DNA of 64,000 nt from DASXKD01 sp963707905 (GCA_963707905.1 CAVPSA010000053.1:1-64000); one strand, 5' to 3'; positions 43,563 through 53,000 are shown, counted from the first letter of the stretch. Notes: a model not told the origin generated them from the sequence alone. Program-made: numbers and translations.

Positions 43563-44459
43563 TCACTCGTCGGCGGTGAGCCCCTCCCGTAGCTGCGCCA
43601 GCGTCCTGGCCAGCAGCCGGGACACGTGCATCTGCGAGATGCCGAGTTCGGTGGCGATCTGGGACTGCGTCATGTTGCCGAAGAACCGGAGCAGCAGGAT
43701 CCGCTTCTCCCGGGACGGCAACTGCTCAAGCAGTGGCTTGAGCGACTCGCGGTACTCGACCCCCTCCAGCGCCTCGTCCAGCATGCCGAGGGACTCGGCG
43801 ACCGCGGGCGCGTCGTCGTCCCCGGAGTCCGGGGCGTCCAGCGAGACGGTCGAATAGGCGTTGGCGGACTCCAGGCCCTCCAGCACCTCCTCCTCGCTCA
43901 TCTGGAGGTGAGCGGCGATCTCCGCGACGGTCGGTGCCCGGCCCTCCCGCTGGGCCAGGTCACTGATGGCCTTGGTCAAGGCCAGCTTCAGCTCCTGCAG
44001 GCGCCGGGGCACCCGGACCGCCCAGCCCTTGTCCCTGAAGTGGCGCTTGATCTCGCCCACGATCGTGGGCGTGGCGTAGGTGGAGAACTCCACCCCCCTG
44101 GCCAGGTCGAACCGGTCGATGGACTTGATCAGGCCGATCGTGGCGACCTGGGTCAGGTCGTCCAGCCATTCCCCCCGGTTGCGGAACCGCCGTGCCAGGT
44201 ACTCCACCAGCGGCAGGTGCAGCTCGACAAGCTCGGCGCGGATACGGAGCCGCTCCGAGTCGCCGGCGGGCAGGGCGCACAACTGCTCGAACAGGTCCCT
44301 GGCCCGGCCACGGTCCGGCACGGTGTGCTGAAGCTTCGGCGCGGGCGTGACCGGTTCGGCGGCAGGCGCGTCGAAGTCGTCAGGGACGCCGATGCCGATC
44401 TCTTCTGCCACCTGTGCGCCGACCTCTCCGGTCAGCCGGGTCTCGGTCTCGCCGGTCAC
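43563..44459 (-). CDS. SigF/SigB-type (group 3) stress sigma factor
   Basis: A 298-residue sigma factor of the SigB/SigF/SigG family used for general stress or development. A variable acidic N-terminus of ~50 residues precedes region 2 (RAELVELHLPLVEYLARRFR, LDDLTQVATIGLIKSIDRFD), region 3 (YATPTIVGEIKRHFRDKGWA, VPRRLQELKLAL) and region 4 (LPSREKRILLLRFFGNMTQS, QIATELGISQMHVSRLLART). Its ATG overlaps the stop of the anti-sigma gene, so it is coupled to its regulator. Which of the several SigF paralogues it is cannot be told. Confidence 0.92.
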   Translation of the reverse strand: MTGETETRLTGEVGAQVAEEIGIGVPDDFDAPAAEPVTPAPKLQHTVPDRGRARDLFEQLCALPAGDSERLRIRAELVELHLPLVEYLARRFRNRGEWLDDLTQVATIGLIKSIDRFDLARGVEFSTYATPTIVGEIKRHFRDKGWAVRVPRRLQELKLALTKAISDLAQREGRAPTVAEIAAHLQMSEEEVLEGLESANAYSTVSLDAPDSGDDDAPAVAESLGMLDEALEGVEYRESLKPLLEQLPSREKRILLLRFFGNMTQSQIATELGISQMHVSRLLARTLAQLREGLTADE

Positions 44460-44980
44460 CCGGACCCCGAAGACTCGCGGACCTTGCGGAGCAGGACCGT
44501 GACCTTGTCGCCCGGGCCTACCCAGGCGTCGGCGTTGCCCGCCAGGGCGGAGAGCACCGTCCAGGCGAAGGTGTCGCGCGACGGCGGGCGCGGCTGCAGG
44601 CTCAGCGCCGACACGGCGATGCTGATCCGGTCAGGGCCCAGCGTGAAATCACATTCGAGGTTCGCCCCCGGCGCCGCCTGGCCGAGCAGCATCCCGCATG
44701 CCTCGTCCACCGCAATGCGCAGGTCCTCGATCTCGTCCAGGGTGAAGTCCAGGCGGGCGGCAAGGCCCGCGGTCGCCGTGCGCAGCACCGACAGGTAGGC
44801 GCCCTCGGCGGGCATCTGGATCGTCACCTGGTCCTGGACCTGTTCGCGAGGCGGGAGGTCGCCCTCAGCCAGCACGGCTGTCGGCGGGGCCGCGGCCCCC
44901 CGTCCGCTCGTCTCTCCGGTCACTTCTGCCCTCTCCACTGGCGGCGACCGCACCTCGCGAGGTGGTGGCCGCCGGTTCAT
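44456..44980 (-). CDS. RsbW/UsfX-like anti-sigma factor (GHKL kinase fold)
   Basis: A 174-residue ATP-binding regulator that binds the SigF-type factor encoded next. After a 45-residue Pro-rich N-terminus, the GHKL fold shows AEGAYLSVLRTATAGLAARL, FTLDEIEDLRIAVDEACGML (N box, which usually has Asn or Asp to hold Mg) and the final strand DKVTVLLRKV. The G box is poorly conserved, typical of this subfamily. A partner switch with an anti-anti-sigma factor is expected but that gene is not in the window. Confidence 0.88.
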   Translation of the reverse strand: MNRRPPPREVRSPPVERAEVTGETSGRGAAAPPTAVLAEGDLPPREQVQDQVTIQMPAEGAYLSVLRTATAGLAARLDFTLDEIEDLRIAVDEACGMLLGQAAPGANLECDFTLGPDRISIAVSALSLQPRPPSRDTFAWTVLSALAGNADAWVGPGDKVTVLLRKVRESSGSG

Positions 44981-45092
44981 GTCTGCAACCTACCGCCCAC
45001 ACCGGGTGCTCATGACGTATCGCCTCGCCCAATGCCCATGATGCCTGATCTGCCCCGTTGCCGCTGGCCAGCGGTGATGCAACTGCCAACCC

Positions 45093-45128
45093 AAACAGGA
45101 GGCCGCGCGGTGACCGCGCGGCCTCCTG
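45093..45128 (-). terminator. Strong terminator downstream of sodN
   Basis: CAGGAGGCCGCGCGG and CCGCGCGGCCTCCTG are perfectly complementary over 15 bp with a three-base loop. On the sodN strand the stem is followed by TTTGGG. It is one of the most stable hairpins in the window and should insulate sodN from the anti-sigma gene, which is 110 bp beyond. Confidence 0.75.
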
Positions 45129-45153
45129 CTGATGCTGCCGTGACCGGGCCTGA

Positions 45154-45561
45154 TCAGCCCTGCTTCGTCTCCCAGAAGATCTTGTTGATCTCCTCGATCT
45201 TGGCGAGAAGCTCGTCCGCCTTGGCCACGTCGGCGCTGCCCTTGGTGCCGGTCGCGCCCGCGAGCTTGGTGGCCTCGTTGAACAGCGTGTGGAGCTGCGG
45301 GTACTTCTCGAAGTGCGGGGGCTTGAAGTAGTCGGTCCACAGCACCCACAGGTGGTGCTTGACCAGTTCGGACCGCTGTTCCTTGATGATCAGTGCGCGG
45401 GTCTGGAACGCGGGGTCTTTGCTGTCCTGGTACTTCTGGCAGATGGCCTTGACGGACTCGGCCTCGATGCGTGCCTGCGCCGGGTCGTAGACCCCGCAGG
45501 GGAGGTCGCAGTGCGCGTAGGCAGTGGCCTTCGGTTCCAGGAGACGGGCGAGCAGCCTCAT
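45154..45561 (-). CDS. sodN: Nickel superoxide dismutase
   Basis: Detoxifies superoxide in the cytosol using a Ni centre held by an N-terminal hook. 135 residues: a 16-residue propeptide (MRLLARLLEPKATAYA) is cut before His17 to expose HCDLPCGVYDP, whose His1, Cys2 and Cys6 bind nickel. The remainder is the four-helix body (EQRSELVKHHLWVLWTDYFK, IEEINKIFWETKQG). The processing protease sodX is divergent, 83 bp away, and a strong terminator follows. Confidence 0.97.
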   Translation of the reverse strand: MRLLARLLEPKATAYAHCDLPCGVYDPAQARIEAESVKAICQKYQDSKDPAFQTRALIIKEQRSELVKHHLWVLWTDYFKPPHFEKYPQLHTLFNEATKLAGATGTKGSADVAKADELLAKIEEINKIFWETKQG

Positions 45562-45576
45562 CGATCTCCCTCTCTC

Positions 45577-45606
45577 TGTCGGATCATGAGATACCGGTGT
45601 CCGACA
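45577..45606. promoter_or_regulatory. Inverted repeat in the sodN-sodX divergent promoter
   Basis: TGTCGGA and TCCGACA are a perfect 7-bp inverted repeat separated by 16 bp, in the middle of the 83-bp gap between the two genes. It could be the site for a metal-responsive repressor acting on both. It does not resemble the Nur box known to me. Confidence 0.4.
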
Positions 45607-45644
45607 CTACCCGGCCCGGCCCGGCCCGAACCTGGAGGGGATGC

Positions 45645-45978
45645 ATGCGCTGGCCACTTTGGCGCGTCGCGGTGGCTGAGCGGTCCATGGAGCCAGCGCT
45701 CCACCCCGGCGACTGGCTTGTTGTCTACAGAACGATCGACCCGGGGCCGGCCGTTGCGCGTCCGGCCGGGCCAGGTCGTGGTTGCCCGGCACCCGGGACG
45801 CCCGGACCTGCTGATCGTCAAGCGCGCGGTGCGGCAAGAGCGTGGTGGCTGGTGGCTGGCGTCGGACAACCCGGCAGCGGGTGCCGTGGACAGCCGTGCG
45901 TTCGGTGCGGTGCCGCTGGCGCTGATCGAGGGCCGGATGCTGGTCCGCTACCGCCGGGGCCGCCGTGGTGGCTCCTGA
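45645..45978 (+). CDS. sodX: Nickel-SOD maturation protease SodX (apparent frameshift near 45748)
   Basis: S26-type signal-peptidase-like protease that removes the SodN propeptide. The catalytic Ser is in SMEPALHPGDWLVVYR, and the catalytic Lys in LLIVKRAVRQE, which is read one base out of register. Removing one C in the GGGGCC run near 45748 joins DPGRPLRVRPGQVVVARHPG into a 110-residue protein of normal size. ATG at 45645 is chosen because it is in frame with the Ser block and follows GGAGGGG. Divergent from sodN, the usual arrangement. Confidence 0.85.
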
Positions 45979-45982
45979 ACGC

Positions 45983-46018
45983 CCGGAGGCCCTTCCCGGG
46001 TGCGGGAAGGGCCTCCGG
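45983..46018. terminator. Bidirectional hairpin between sodX and the permease gene
   Basis: CCGGAGGCCCTTCCCG and CGGGAAGGGCCTCCGG are perfectly complementary over 16 bp with a four-base loop. It lies between convergent genes and can act for both. No long T-run on either side. Confidence 0.6.
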
Positions 46019-46049
46019 CAAGCCGTCGGTAGTGCTGGCCTGTCTGGGC

Positions 46050-47699
46050 TCAGCCGCCGGGAGCCGACTCGACGTTCTCCGCCCCCTGCCTTTCGACCAG
46101 GTTCATCATTTCCTCCCTGGGCAGCTTGGTGGCCATGGCCCAGTAGAAGATGACCAGGCTGAACGCGGCGACGATGACCATGTCCCACCAGAACGGGATG
46201 TGATTGGTGTTGACCGGCGCGGCGACCGCGCCACCGCTGTACTGGCCCTGCCAGGAGATGATGCCCATGCCGACCAGCCACACCGGCAGCCATATCGCCG
46301 ACTTCCAGTCCAGCGGCGGCCGCTGCTTGTCCAGCGCCATCGAGATGCCGATCAGCACGTACCCGATGACCAGCACGATGCCGAGCTTCCAGATCACCTC
46401 GAAGCCCGACCAGTAGATGAGCAGGTCAGCGATGACGAACGCGATGCGGGGCGAGCACCGCGGCGGCCGGCATCCGGTACGGCCGGTCCGCCTCCGGCAC
46501 CTGGCTGCGGAACGCGGCCAGGGACAGCGGCGCGCCTGAGTACATGAGCACGCTCGCGCCGGTGATCACGCCGACCAGCGAGCGCCAGCTCGGGAACGGC
46601 AGCAGGAACAGCAGCCCGAACAGGAACGCGAAGATCAGCCCGACCCACGGGACACCCCTGGCGTCGGCCCTGGCGAAGATCTGCGGGACGTACCGGTTCC
46701 TGGCCAGGCCGTAGCTGATCCGCGAGGTTCCGGTCGTGTAGATGAGGCCGGTGCCCGACGGGGAGACGAACGCGTCGATCCGCAGGAGGTGCCCCAGCCA
46801 GGCGAGCCCGGCGAGGGCCGCAACGGCGGCGAACGGCCCGGCGAGGACGAGGGGGTTGGTGATGTGCTGCAGCCCCTTGCCTACCTGCTCTGGGGGCAGC
46901 GCGCCGATGAACACGACCTGCAGCATGGTGTAGATCACGGTGCCGATCAGGACCGCAGATGATGATCGACCGCGGCAGGTTGCGCCCCGGGTTCTTGATC
47001 TCGCCGGCCAGCTGGTCGGCCTGCTCGAAGCCGGAGTAGGCGAAGATGATGCCGGCCACCGGCAGCGCCGCGGTCAGGCCCTTGATCCCGCCCGGGAAGA
47101 AGCCCGCCCCGCCGGCGGTGAAGTTGCCGGGGTGGAACTTGAACAGCAGCACGATGATGGTGAGGACCGGGATCGCGACCTTCCACCAGGTGACGACGAT
47201 GTTGACGCGGTTGAACATACGCATGGCCAGGAAGTTGACCGCGGTGAAGACCGCCATCAGGCCAACGTCACCCACAGGCCGGTCCCGGTGATCTTTCCGG
47301 TGTCCGCGTTGAAGAGGCTGGGCCAGTAGTAGGAGGCGTACGTGACGAACGCGTAGCACTCGATCGGCGCGATCGTGACCGCCTGCACGTACGAGAAGAA
47401 GCCGAACCCGATCCCGGCGACGCTGCCGAACGCGAAGTGCGGGAACCTGGCCGTCCCGCCGGAGACCGGGTACATCCCGCCGAGTTCGGCGTGGCAGAGC
47501 GCCAGGAGGATCATCACTGACCCCGGCGATGATCCAGTCAAGGACCGCGCCCCCGCCTATCAGCAGCGCGGCGGTGAGCGGGGCGATACAGCCAGCCCGA
47601 GCCGATGATCGAGGTCTCCGACGCCCAGGTGGCGCCGATCAGCCCCATCTCCCGCTTGAGGCCGACGTCTGCCGGTCTGGTCTCGGTAACTGTTGCCAT
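46050..47699 (-). CDS. APC-family amino-acid permease, interrupted by five apparent frameshifts
   Basis: Amino acid-polyamine-organocation transporter. Five reading-frame pieces join in order: LKREMGLIGATWASETSIIG; APLTAALLIGGGAVLDWIIA; MILLALCHAELGGMYPVSGG and later blocks; AVNFLAMRMFNRVNIVVTWW; MLQVVFIGALPPEQVGKGL and TGTSRISYGLARNRYVPQIF; then LVIGYVLIGISMALDKQRPP to the end. The shifts are near 47595, 47518, 47260, 46960 and 46447. Net correction gives 548 residues and about twelve helices, normal for the family. Substrate unknown. Start is the ATG at 47697-47699. Confidence 0.75.
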
Positions 47700-47760
47700 G
47701 TTCGAACCTTCTTCCCGGGTTCGCATTTCGGGGACGGTGCGCCCGTGCGTGAGTAGGGCT

Positions 47761-47786
47761 CATGGTAATGATCGTCAAGGACCATG
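47761..47786. promoter_or_regulatory. Small inverted repeat in the permease leader
   Basis: CATGGT and ACCATG flank a 14-base spacer about 60 bp upstream of the permease start. It may be an operator or part of the leader RNA. I see no riboswitch consensus. Confidence 0.25.
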
Positions 47787-47886
47787 AGAAGCAGGCACAT
47801 GGATTCATTTCGGTAACGCGGCAAGCCCGGCAACCCGCCGACCTGCGGGCCGTCCGTTACCGCGGGTCCATCGCGGCGGCTGCCCG

Positions 47887-48451
47887 TCAACTCACGGCGG
47901 TGGACGGCGGCCCGTGGCCGCTGCCGTGGGCCCGCAAAGCCCGCACTTTTGCCCTGGGCTTGCAGCCGTCGGAGCAGTAGCGCTTTCCCGCGGAAGAACC
48001 GGTCGCCGATAAATGCCCGCCCGCAGTCTTCCGCTTCGCAAATCCCGAACCGGTCGGTGCCGGACGCGGTGATCAGCCCGGTCAGCCCGGCAATGGCGCC
48101 CGCCGCGTGCCGGTCGGCGGCCGACCCGCTCTCCACCAGGTGAATATGCCATTGCAGGCTGTCGTGGCTGACGAGTTCGGCATGTATCGGGTGCCGGGTG
48201 AGCAGCGCGTTGAGCCGTTCGGCGACGTGGGCCGCATTGCCACCGTCCGCCGCGGCGAAGATCAGCCGCAGTTCCGCGCGCAGCAGCCTCAGCGCGTCGA
48301 GGTCGGCTGCGGTCACCCGGCCGGCCAGGTGCGGCCGGTCCGCCATAAGTGCCCGGTAGGTCTCCACGGTCGCCAGCCCATCGCAGCCGCCGCCCTGATT
48401 GGTGCTGTTCACCAAGCGCACGGCTAGGTCCGCGTAAGAGTTGAGATCCAC
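47887..48451 (-). CDS. CGNR zinc-finger/ABATE-domain protein (apparent frameshift near 47985)
   Basis: Probable transcription regulator of the CGNR family. VDLNSYADLAVRLVNSTNQG to LVESGSAADRHAAGAIAGLT is the N-terminal ABATE domain. The C-terminal treble-clef finger has FGICEAEDCGRAFIGDRFFR and, after a one-base shift, RYCSDGCKPRAKVRALRAHG. Removing one A from AAA near 47985 gives 187 residues. Starts with GTG at 48449-48451. Divergent from the oxidoreductase gene. Confidence 0.8.
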
Positions 48452-48604
48452 TCCGGTCCTTTGGCTGCTGGCTACGCGCCGGGGGAGGCGAACAAGGGGA
48501 AGGCATGGAAATGTGGCGGAGCACACTCCGGGGTCGAGTATGGCACAGTCCGCCCGGGGTGGCCCGTGGTTCGGCGGGAAGCCGCGACCGTTATCGTTTC
48601 GGGC

Positions 48605-49572
48605 ATGTTTGCTGTCACCGCTGCCCAGGCCAGCCCCGAGGATCCGCTGGCCGCCATGCACCTCGGCGAGCACCCCGACCCGTCCCCGCCGGATGGCTGG
48701 GTGACCGTCACCGTCAAGGCCGCGTCGCTGAACCATCATGACGTGTGGACCCTGCGCGGGGTCGGCATCTCCGCCGACCGGCTGCCGATCGTCCTCGGCT
48801 GCGACGCGGCCGGGGTCGACGAGGACGGCAACGAGGTCATCGTGCACGCGGTGGTCGGGGAGGGGGCAGGCCATGGCGGCGACGAGACCCTCGACCCGAG
48901 CAGGTCGCTGCTGTCGGAGCGCTACGACGGCACGTTCGCCGAGAAGGTCGCCGTGCCCCGGGGCAACCTGGTGCCCAAGCCGGCCGGCCTCTCCTTCGAG
49001 GAGGCCGCCTGCCTGCCCACGGCCTACCTGACCGCCTACCGGATGTTGTTCGCCAAGTCCGGCCTGGAGCCGGGTGCCACGGTGCTCGTGCAGGGGGCGG
49101 GCGGTGGCGTGGCAACGGCCCTGATCCTGCTCGGCCGGGCCGGGGGATACCGGGTGTGGGTGACCAGCCGGAGCGAGGAGAAGCGCGCCCGGGCCCTGGA
49201 ACTCGGCGCCGACCAGGCGTTCGCCTCCGGCAGCAGGCTGCCGGAGCGGGTCGACGCGGTCATGGAGACCGTCGGCCAGGCGACGTGGGCGCACTCGCTG
49301 CGGGCCCTGCGGCCGGGCGGCAGGATCGTCATCGCCGGGGCCACCAGTGGTGCCGCGCCGCCCGCCGAGCTGAACCGGGTCTTCTTCCTCCAGCTCTCGG
49401 TGGTCGGGTCCACCATGGGCAGCCGTGACCAGCTGGCCCGGCTGGCGACCTTCCTGAGCAGACCGGGGTCCGGCCGCGGATCGACCGCAGCCTGCCGCTG
49501 GCGCAGGCCCGCGCCGGGTTCGCCGCGATGATCTCCGGCGACCTCTTCGGCAAGGTCGTCTTCACCCGCTGA
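48605..49572 (+). CDS. Zinc-type/quinone oxidoreductase (MDR family; apparent frameshift near 49461)
   Basis: Medium-chain dehydrogenase/reductase. AASLNHHDVWTLRGVG and LPIVLGCDAAGVDEDGNEVI form the N-terminal barrel, and ATVLVQGAGGGVATALILLG is the NAD(P)-binding loop. No structural-zinc Cys cluster is seen, so it is closer to zinc-independent quinone-reductase-like types. The C-terminus breaks at SRPGSGRG; restoring one G near 49461 gives TGVRPRIDRSLPLAQARAGF to FGKVVFTR, total 322 residues. The ATG at 48605 precedes the first family strand. Divergent from the CGNR gene. Confidence 0.8.
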
Positions 49573-49714
49573 CCGCCTCGCCGCAGCCCAGCCCGGGCCC
49601 ACCGTGGCTAGAGTGAGCCTGCCGCGAGGCTCCCGTGTCGAGCCCATGCGTCATGCGGGCATTGCGATCCGCTTGACCGCTCCAGGGGATGAGAAGAAGC
49701 CGGATACTTGTGGG

Positions 49715-50544
49715 ATGACAGGACACGACGCCGAACAGGATGCGGCCAAGGCGGCGGCCCGGGCCCGGGCCGCCGTGGACGGAGGTGGACTCGGTCGGCG
49801 GCCTGCGCGAGGTGGCGGACCTGTTCTCGCGGGTCTGGGCCGCCCCACAAGTACCGCCGATGCCGCATGACATCATGCGCAGTCTGGTACACGCGGGGGG
49901 GCGGGTCCACGCCGCTTTCCGGGACGGTCGGCTAATTGGCGCGGCGGTGGTTGTGTTCGGGGCGCCCGCCGGAGCCTCGTGTTACTCGCTGATCGCCGGG
50001 GTCAGTCCGGGCACCGAGGGCGGAGGCATTGGACTGGCGCTGAAACTGGCTCAGCGCGCCTGGGCCTTGCAGGCAGGAGCGGGCCGGATGGTATGGACGT
50101 TCGACCCTCTGCTGCGGCGCAACGCGACGTTCAACATCTCCCGGCTGGGCGCTTTGGGTACCGAGTACCTGGTGGACTTTTACGGCGAGGTCGCCGACGG
50201 GGTGAACGATCCGGAAACCGACCGGTTGGCGGTGGCCTGGGACCTGGAGGCGCCCTGCCCGGCCCGGCCGCGCTGGCCGTGGAGGAAGTGCCCGACACGA
50301 TCCTCACGGCCGGGCCAGGAGGTGAGCCCGCCCCCGGGACCGTGACGCAGGCCGGCACCGGCCCGGGCAGGCTCCGCTGCTGGATCCCCGAGGACATGAT
50401 CACTCTCCGGCGCACTAACCCGCCCTGGCGCGCCGCTGGAGGCTGGCCGTACGCGAGGCGCTCGGCGGCGCCGTCGACGGCGGCTACCAGGTCACCAGGG
50501 TGCTGCGGGCCGGATGGTACGTCTTGGAAAAGGGGCGGTCATGA
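49715..50544 (+). CDS. GNAT N-acyltransferase (COG3375-like; three apparent frameshifts)
   Basis: Predicted acetyl/acyl-transferase. The core frame has VGGLREVADLFSRVWAAPQV, GTEGGGIGLALKLAQRAWAL (acyl-CoA loop region), MVWTFDPLLRRNATFNISRL and VNDPETDRLAVAWDL, typical of this acetyltransferase group. Its start (ATG 49715) and its end (AGWYVLEKGRS) are in other frames; one-base fixes near 49783, 50263 and 50428 give 276 residues. The stop overlaps the next gene's ATG, so they form a coupled pair. This family often adjoins MenC/NSAR-like enzymes. Confidence 0.75.
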
Positions 50545-51645
50545 AGGTCGAGGCCGTCGAGCTGCGGGTGCTGCGGCTGCCACTGGTCACCCCGTTCCGG
50601 ACCTCCCAGCACAGCGATGACGAGCGGGTCGCGCTGCTGGTTTGCGCGCACACCACCGAAGGTGCCGGGTGGGCGGACTGCGCGGTGGGGCGGGGCCGTT
50701 CTACGAGCCGGAGTTTCTGTCCGGCGCGCGGGCGGTGATGGCCGAGTACCTGGTGCCGATGCTGATGGCGGCCCCGGCAGTCACGGCAGCGCGGGTCCAG
50801 GCAGTCCTGGCCCCCATCAAAGGCCACCAGATGGCCAAGGCGGCCCTGGAGACGGCGGTTCTGGACGCCGAACTGCGCGGCAAGAAACATGTCGTTCGCC
50901 ACTTACCTCGGGGCGGTGCGGGACCGGGTCCCGGCCGGGGTGTCGGTGGGCATCCCGGGCTCGCTGGCCGAGCTGATCGGCCAGGTCGAGGGGTACCTGG
51001 AGCAGGGCTACCGGCGGGTCAAGCTCAAGATCGAACCGGGCTGGGATATTGAACCCGTCGCCGCGGTACGGGAACGGTTCGGCCCCGGCCTGGCGTTGCA
51101 GGCTGACGCGAACACCGCCTACACCCTGGCCAGCGCGCCGCGCCTGCGCGACCTCGACCAGTTCGGCCTGCTGCTCCTGGAGCAGCCGTTCGCCGCCGAT
51201 GACCTGCTCGGCCACGCCGAGCTCGCGCGGACGATCTCAACACCGGTATGCCTGGATGAATCGATCACCTCCCCGCGGGCCGCCGCCACTGCGTTGCGGC
51301 TCGGCGCTTGCTCGGTGATCAACATCAAGCCCGCGCGGGTCGGCGGCTACCTCGCCGCACGCGCGGTCCATGACCTGTGCGCGGCGCACGGCATTCCCGG
51401 TGTGGTGCGGCGGGATGCTGGAAACCGGGGTGGGCCGCGCGGCTAACCTGGCCCTGGCCGCCCTGGACAACTTCACCATTCCCGGCGACATCTCCGCCAC
51501 CGCCAGGTACTACACACAGGACATCACCCCACCGTTCGTCCTCGAAGACGGATATATCACCGTCCCAGCCGGGCCGGGCACCGGAGTCGACGTGCTGCCC
51601 GATGTTCTCGACCGGCTGACCACCCACCACGAAATCCTCCGTTGA
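50541..51645 (+). CDS. Enolase-superfamily MenC/N-succinylamino acid racemase-like enzyme (three apparent frameshifts)
   Basis: Muconate-lactonizing subgroup enzyme with a TIM-barrel active site. In order: EAVELRVLRLPLVTPFRTS; VGAGPFYEPEFLSGARAVMA; SFATYLGAV…RRVKLKIEPGWD with the catalytic KxK; LALQADANTAYTL (Asp); LLLEQPFAADD (Glu); CLDESITSP (Asp); INIKPARVGG (Lys); then CGGMLETGVGRAANLALAAL. Each catalytic residue is present. Three one-base errors near 50690, 50884 and 51408 split it; corrected length is 367. The GNAT partner suggests N-acyl amino acid racemisation, but an o-succinylbenzoate synthase role is also possible. Confidence 0.8.
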
Positions 51646-51819
51646 GTGAGACCAGCCAACCGAAGCTAGAACCGAACTGGCGCCACCCAAACCGGGCGCC
51701 TTCCCTCTCAGGCGGCGCGTCTTCCTGGCCCGGCCGCTCCGCTTCGGCGGCGCTGCGGGGCGGTGGCGTGTGGGCACAGGCGGGCGGCCGTGGGTGCGGG
51801 GTCAGCCCGGTGAGGATCA

Positions 51820-52824
51820 TCAGTCGGCCGGCGGGGCGCTGTCTTCCGGATCGCCGGGCGTGGTCTTGCCCTTGAACACCTCGGCCTTGATCCGGTCGAT
51901 CGTCTCGTCCAGGATTCCCCGCAGGTCGCGCAGTGCGTCCTCGCTGACCGCCTGGGCATGCCAGGCCGCGGAGCGCAGTTCCCGGCTGAACTGCTTGGCC
52001 AGCCGTTCCAGGTCACGGTAGGCGTCCGGGTCGGCCCAGTCGTGCTGCCCGGCCGCACCTGGCCAGCCGCCCCAGCCGGTCCAGCCGGCCCATTCGCCCC
52101 ACTCCCGCTCACCCCGCCGGCGACCGGACCAGTCATGGGTTTCCTCGTGCCAGTCCCGGCCCGGACGGTCCCGGTCGTGCTTGGCGTCCCGTGGGGCACC
52201 GCAACCGGTCTGCTGCTTGTCGTGCGGCGCGTCTTCCGTGGCCGGCCGCTCGGCTTCCGCGGCGCGTTGCGGCTCTTCTGTGGCCTGCTCTGCGTCCGCC
52301 CTGTCCCGCGCCGCCTGCTCTTTGCCCGCGGCTTCCCGCGCCCGCGCCGCCCCGGCCCGGGCCCGGGCCTCGTCGGTGCTGGCGTACCTGGCGTCCCCGC
52401 CGGGGTCGGCCCCGCCCGGCGCCTGGTGTGCCCTGGCCTGGAACTCCCGCGCCGCCCAGGACAGCTCCTCGCGCAGGGTCCGCACCGTATCCCTGACGTC
52501 CTCGGTGACCTCGCGGGCGATGTCGCGGACCGAGGCCGTGAGCTCTTCTTCAAGCTCCGCGAGGTCGTCAAGGCGGGCCCGCAGTTCCTCGCGTCCCTTC
52601 TCCGTGATGCGGTAGACCTTCCTGCCGTCGGCCGCGTCGTGGGTTACCAGGCCCTCTTCTTCGAGCCTGGCCAGCCGTGGGTAGATGGTCCCTGGTGAGG
52701 GCGCATAGATGCCCATGAAACGGTCTTGCAGGAGCCTGATGACCTCGTAGCCGTGCCGCGGTGCTTCATCCAGCAGCTTGAGCAGATATAGGCGCAGCCT
52801 GCCGTGGCGGAACACTGGGCTCAT
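51820..52824 (-). CDS. PadR-family regulator with long Trp-rich C-terminal extension
   Basis: A 334-residue protein. Residues 1-90 are a PadR winged helix: GRLRLYLLKLLDEAPRHGYE, APSPGTIYPRLARLEEEGLV, KVYRITEKGREEL. A long charged helical stretch, Ala/Glu/Arg-rich, runs to about residue 205. A Trp/Gly segment reads EWGEWAGWTGWGGWPG near 240-255, and a final helical domain (LERLAKQFSRELRSAAWHAQ) follows. Normal PadR proteins are 100-200 residues, so the extension is unusual. A palindrome CGATATATCG lies about 75 bp upstream, probably its own operator. Confidence 0.88.
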   Translation of the reverse strand: MSPVFRHGRLRLYLLKLLDEAPRHGYEVIRLLQDRFMGIYAPSPGTIYPRLARLEEEGLVTHDAADGRKVYRITEKGREELRARLDDLAELEEELTASVRDIAREVTEDVRDTVRTLREELSWAAREFQARAHQAPGGADPGGDARYASTDEARARAGAARAREAAGKEQAARDRADAEQATEEPQRAAEAERPATEDAPHDKQQTGCGAPRDAKHDRDRPGRDWHEETHDWSGRRRGEREWGEWAGWTGWGGWPGAAGQHDWADPDAYRDLERLAKQFSRELRSAAWHAQAVSEDALRDLRGILDETIDRIKAEVFKGKTTPGDPEDSAPPAD

Positions 52825-52894
52825 GGCCGTCCCCTCTCCGCGCCGTCGGCGTGCTCGTCCAAGTGCTCAGGCGGTCAATCAACCTGTCGGTAAA

Positions 52895-52908
52895 CACGAT
52901 ATATCGCG
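52895..52908. promoter_or_regulatory. PadR-type palindromic operator
   Basis: CGATATATCG at 52897-52906, a perfect 10-bp palindrome extended to CACGATATATCGCG, lies 70 bp before the PadR ATG. The AT-rich core contrasts with the GC-rich context, and PadR proteins often repress their own gene through such dyads. Confidence 0.5.
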
Positions 52909-53000
52909 TTGCCTGAAAGTCAAGATGCATCGCGAGCAAGCGCGGGACGGAACGCATACTTCCGGTGTGGCCACTATGCCCCGCCCGGGGCGGCCGTGGG

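Noticed and set aside
46050..51645. A degraded genomic island
   Set aside because: Corrected proteins keep all expected motifs, codon usage and GC look like the rest, and the indels fall in homopolymers, so I prefer sequence error to decay.
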